A stretch of DNA of 64,000 nt from Lunularia cruciata (lineage: Eukaryota; Streptophyta; Marchantiopsida; Lunulariales; Lunulariaceae): assembly GCA_948567375.1 (NCBI GenBank), contig OX419758.1:16435001-16499000 (forward strand), written 5' to 3'. This document shows positions 59,914 to 64,000 of the stretch, piece by piece. A program made the position numbers and the translations under genes. The notes under the pieces were generated by a model. The model made no database searches and was not told where the DNA came from. It saw only the letters and a list, made by a program, of their open reading frames with translations. Within the stretch, counting starts at the first letter, position 1; the number at the start of each line of letters is the position of its first letter.

Positions 59914-62900
59914 TATTCCCTCGCCGCTAGTTGGTGACATCCTCGTCGCCAGTGAAGCTTCGAATTCCTTGATGGCCATCTGTGCATTCTGGAGGTGAGA
60001 AAGAGGTTCCCATGTAGCATCATGAAGGGGATACCCTTTCCAAAGGACCTTGTACTCCGTATGTTGGTGACGGCCTCGTTGAATATGGCGACGCGCAAGG
60101 ATACGGTCAACTTTGTACTCCTCATGATCATTGATAGGGACAGGAAGAGGGGGAGGTTGGACTCGAGAGGAAAAGGAAGAAGGGTTAGGAACAAAGGGTT
60201 TCAACTTGGAAATATGAAAGACAGGATGGATACGCATGTGACAAGGTAAGGCAAGACGATAAGCAACAGGAGAGATAATGTAGGTGATATCAAAGGGTCC
60301 TATCCAATTAAGAGCAAGTTTACAAACTTGGGTATCAAGTGGGAGAGGGAGGTAACTAGAGGATAGCATGACTTTATCACCAACTTCAAAGGTGAGATCA
60401 CGACGATGATGGTCTGCATATTGTTTTTGGCGATTCTGAGCAACAAGGAGGTGAGATTTGGCTTGTTGGAGAGATTGGGATATAGTGGTCAAGAATGTAG
60501 AAGTATGAGGAACCTGAGAGGGAGGGGGAGCAAGAAGAGAATCTGGAACAAGCGGATCTTGGCCAAAATTGAGAAAGAAGGGAGAAAATCCAGTGCTTGC
60601 CTGTTTGGAATTGTTGTAGGCAAATTCTGCAGCTGCAAGACATTCATCCCAGTTGGTATGGTGGACATTGACAAAGGCCCGCAACATATCCTCCAATGTT
60701 CGATTGGCACGTTCGGTTTGTCCATCAGTTTGAGGATGATAGGCCGTGGACAAGGCAAGCTTGGTGCCGAGTATCTGGAAGAGTGCTTGCCAAAACTTCC
60801 CGGTAAATCAAGGATCACGGTCGGAGATGAGTACACGTGGCATCCCATGATGCTTGAAGACATTGTCGAAGTAGATTTGTGCTAAGGTTGGAGCATCCAC
60901 GGTATCACAGGTTGGTGCCAAGTGGATTTGCTTACTAAGCTTATCCACAAACACCACAATTGCCGTGTGTCCTTGTTTTGTCTTTGGCAAGGATGTGATG
61001 AGATCCAAGCTCACATGCTCCCAACGAGCGGATGGAATGGCGAGTGGTTGAAGGAGTCCACTCGGCTTCTGGTTGCTGGCTTTGTTCCGTTGGCAACTCT
61101 CACATGATCGGACAAAGTCTTGAACATCTCGTGTCATGTTGGGCCACCACCATTGGCGTTGGAGGGTGCCCAAGGTCTTGTCCACTCCCATGTGACCAGC
61201 TATTGGTAAATCATGGGCTTCTTGAAGGCGCACAAGTCGAAGATCACCTTTGGTTGGAACATAGATCTGGTCTGCATGGAATAAAAGGCCTTCCTTGAAG
61301 GAGAAGGTGTTGTACTCCTTGTTGCGTGCTGTTAGACGACCGTGTACCATTTGGAAGAAGGGATCTTGCTGTAGGGCTAACCGAAACTCGTTATGAATCT
61401 TGGGATCAATTGACACCGTTGTAATTGCTGCCGTGATGAGAGGAAGAGACTTCAAATCAGGTCGTCGTGATAGAGCATCAGGGATGACATGGAACCGACC
61501 TGGTTTGTACTCAAGTTTGATGTCGAACAATTGGAGTTGCTCTTCCCATCGATGATGTCGACTCTTCATGTGCTCTAGGTGTAAGGTCTGCAACAATGGC
61601 TTGTGATCAGTTCGCATGATCACGTGTTTCCCCAAGAGATAATGCCTCCATACCTTGGTGGCATATACCATTGCAAGTTGTTCTCGATCCCGAGCAGAGT
61701 AATTTCTTTCCGCTGTATTTAGTCGGCGAGACACAAAGGCAATAGGATGTAGTCCATCTGGAAATTCTTGTTGCAACACAGCTCCAATTGCAAAGTTAGA
61801 AGCATCAAAATCAACCACACAAGGTAGTTGAGGATCATATGGTTGAAGAATAGGTCTTGAAGACACCATATGCTTTAACTTCTGGAATGCTTCTTCATGC
61901 TTGGTGGTCCACTGGAAGCTCGAGTTCTTTCCCAAGAGGTCAGTCAATGGTGCAGCCACGTGAGCATAATAGTGGATGAACCGTCGATAAAAACTGGCCA
62001 GTCCATTGAATGCTTGTACTTCTGTAGCATCCTTCGGGGTAGGCCAATCAGTGATGGCCTTGATCTTCTCTTCTTCCATCTTGATCCCCTTTGATGAGAT
62101 CTTATGACCCAAGAAGGTAACCTCCTTCTGCCAAAAAGCACACTTTGACTTCTTGCAGTAAAATTTCCACTGTCGTAGTCATCTTAGGACTTCTCGCACA
62201 TGATTCACATGTTCTGCCTCTGTCCTGCTATAAATTAAGATATCATCTAAGAACACCACCACGGACCGATCTAATAGTCCCTCCAACACTCGATGCATCT
62301 GATCCATGAAGACTGCTGGAGCATTAGTGAGTCCAAAAGGTAGAACTCTCCACTCAAAATGTCCATACCTTGTGCGAAAAGCAGTCTTTTGCACGTCCTC
62401 TCCTTCAATAGGAATTTGCCAATAGCCGCTACGAAGATCCAGCTTGGAAAAGTAGCGTGCTCCACTTAGTTGATCAAGCAGGTCATCGATCTAAGGCAAG
62501 GGATATGCATTCTTCACGGTTTGCTTATTGAGCCCACGGTAATCAATACAGAAACGAAGTCCTCCATCCTTCTTTGGAACAAATAGTACCAGTGCTCCCC
62601 ACAGAGAGGTACTATGTCGTATGAAATCCTTCTCCAACAACTCTATAAGTGTTGTTCGCAACTCCTCCAACTCCTTTGGTGAGAGCCGATAGATTGGTCT
62701 ACTCACTGGAGTACTCCCTGGCAATAACTCGATCTTGAAGGGCATACCTCGATCGGAGGGTAATCCCTTTGGCAGATCATCCGGAAACACATCTGCAAAC
62801 TCCTGAACTATCCGATCAACCATTGCTTGATGCGGCACTTGGCCCTCCTCAGATTGTTCTTGTGCAATCGGCTTGATCCACACCGCGAATACAGACTTAT

Positions 62901-63531
62901 CGTCCTCCAAAGCTTGCTCTATGGCTGCTTCATTCACAAACTTCCCTTCTAGGGACTCATCTCTCTTCCAAGCTTGCTCCATGGTTGCCTTCCTGGCAAA
63001 CTTCCCATCTTGGGACTCATCTCCCTTCCAGATTTGCTCTATGGCTACCTTCTCGACAAACTTCCCATCTTGGGACTGACTATTCTTAGGTGTCTTACTC
63101 AGAGGTGCCAGACAACCTAATCGGAAATTCCTACCTTGGTGTTGTACTTGAATTTGGTGTCGGGTCCAATCAAATTGAACCTTATGACATTCAAGCCAAG
63201 GTAGACCTAGAATGATATCATAATGTAGAGGTGCCACTACGAACCTCATACACTCCAAATACTCCTTCCCAATCTTGAAGGTAACAGGATGCAAGGTGCG
63301 GAATGCAGAACCCTTTCTACCATCCGCCATCATCAAACTACTTCCAATCATTGGCCTGATAGGAATACCCAATTCCTTTGCCACTTGCATAGACATGCAA
63401 TTCTCTGAACTTCCAGAATCAACCAAAATTCTACAACCCCGATTAGATATCATACCTTGCAAGTGAAGCAAACTTGCATAGGTCGAGCCTTCAATCCCAT
63501 TGGAACTAATCAAGCTCCCAGTAGGCGGCTC
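59878..63531 (-). pseudogene. Gypsy A element A2 pol: protease, RT, RNase H, integrase, chromodomain; three nonsense codons
   Basis: Minus strand, in order: protease [12 protein letters not shown] near 63420; a linker with three 20-residue repeats (63073-62894); RT ([40 protein letters not shown] near 62240); RNase H (NYSARDREQLAMVYA, RTDHKPLLQ); integrase (HMGVDKTLG, CESCQRNKAS, SLDLITSLP, STAYHPQTDGQTE); and a C-terminal chromodomain (EEYKVDRILARR, TEYKVLWKGYPLHDATWEP), marking a chromovirus. Stops interrupt an otherwise continuous frame at 62491-62493 (TAG), 62179-62181 (TGA) and 60808-60810 (TGA). All three are explained by single C-to-T changes. The frame overlaps the gag end and stops at 59878, inside the 3' LTR. 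Otherwise it is well preserved, suggesting recent insertion. Confidence 0.92.
62894..63073 (-). repeat. Three 60-bp tandem repeats in the A2 protease-RT linker
   Basis: Units 63014-63073, 62954-63013 and 62894-62953. Each encodes 20 residues of the pattern S(Q/L)(D/E)GKF..(K/E)..(I/M)EQ.W/L...(D/E)E/K. They lie between the protease and RT domains, keep the reading frame and differ at several positions, so the expansion is not the latest event in the element. Confidence 0.9.
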
Positions 63532-63539
63532 GAAATCTC

Positions 63540-64000
63540 CTACTGGGATTCCTCGTTTCCCGGATCATTCCGCTCCACAACCTCCACTTGGGCAACTTGT
63601 CGAGGTTGTCCATTCTTGAGTGGACATTCAGCAATGCGATGCCCCAACTGGCGACAATAAAAGCAACCTCCATTTTGTCGTAATTTTTCTCTATCTGCTG
63701 TGCCAAGTGGTCTTCGCTGGATAGCATCAATCTCCATTGGTACCGGTTCTTCCACTCGTGGTACGGGTAGGTTTTGTGTAGGTCGAGGTCGAGACCAAGT
63801 TGTTGCAATTAAGGAATCAAAACGCTCAGCCAATTGCATGGCTTCTTCTACGTTCTGTGGCTCTCGCATGGTCACCTCCAATCTGGTTCGTGACTTCAAT
63901 CCTCGCACAAATCGATCCAGAACTTCACCTTCTTGGATATCTGGAATTTGCATGATGATATTCTGAAATTGTGTGATGTAGCTTCTCACCAAACCAATCT
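63540..64000 (-). pseudogene. Gypsy A element A2 gag, C-terminal part (runs off window)
   Basis: Minus-strand open frame with a gag core end (VRSYITQFQ, LDRFVRGLKSRTRLEVTMRE, EAMQLAERFDSL) and zinc knuckle CFYCRQLGHRIAEC. It ends with TAG at 63540-63542. Pol is open in the -1 frame across this stop ([16 protein letters not shown]), so Gag-Pol would need a -1 frameshift or another device. The N terminus, PBS and 5' LTR lie to the right of the window. This part is itself intact, but the element is classed non-functional because of its pol stops. Confidence 0.85.

Noticed and set aside
60406-60885. Plus-strand ORF of 159 aa in the gypsy A pol region
   Set aside because: Shadow of the integrase/chromodomain frame on the minus strand.
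1-64000. CRISPR arrays, rRNA and tRNA genes, bacterial-type operons
   Set aside because: None seen. Direct repeats present are tandem or transposon-derived, and the only tRNA-like matches are primer binding sites.

Overview
The window looks like nuclear DNA of a land plant, most likely a bryophyte (moss or liverwort) or another seedless plant. The reasons are spliced genes with short GT-AG introns, plant-type protein families (an IRE/IREH1 AGC kinase, a plant-type organic cation/SV2-like MFS carrier, an ARF-family GTPase), a Dpy-30-motif protein of a kind often tied to cilia, and chromodomain Ty3/gypsy and Copia retrotransposons primed by initiator tRNA-Met. The species was not identified.

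Layout. 1-3045: two decayed copies of one LINE-like element, tail to tail, each interrupted by a solo LTR of a different gypsy family. 3902-4522: intronless Dpy-30-motif gene. 4523-21190: long gene-poor stretch with an AT-rich core (about 14.2-18.4 kb) and a GC/CpG-rich block (about 19.2-21.3 kb) before the kinase gene. 21198-30159: complete IRE-family kinase gene, 16 exons, about 1127 residues. 32105-34010: tandem repeats and LINE tails. 36872-41965: complete 12-exon MFS transporter gene, about 539 residues, with a Copia solo LTR in one intron and a truncated Copia element 3' of the stop. 45588-46855: three-exon ARF-like GTPase with badly altered switch regions. 46856-52550: no recognised gene. 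52555-64000: nested retrotransposons.

The four host genes look independent: no operon-like or pathway clustering is visible. All four lie on the + strand. Exon boundaries were set by reading conserved protein sequence across GT-AG sites with matching codon phase; the summed lengths are multiples of three for every spliced gene. The first exon of the kinase is the least certain call.

Most notable: (a) the U3 of the gypsy family called A here carries perfect heat-shock-element arrays in all three LTR copies; (b) a four-layer nest, LINE-like element < gypsy A copy < gypsy B < second gypsy A, with exact LTR boundaries; (c) an ARF-like protein with intact nucleotide-binding loops but lost switch I Thr, GGQ motif and two of three effector aromatics; (d) an in-frame 21-bp duplication that doubles a splice donor in the kinase gene. 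No CRISPR, tRNA or rRNA gene was seen, and no wholly new gene system could be demonstrated.
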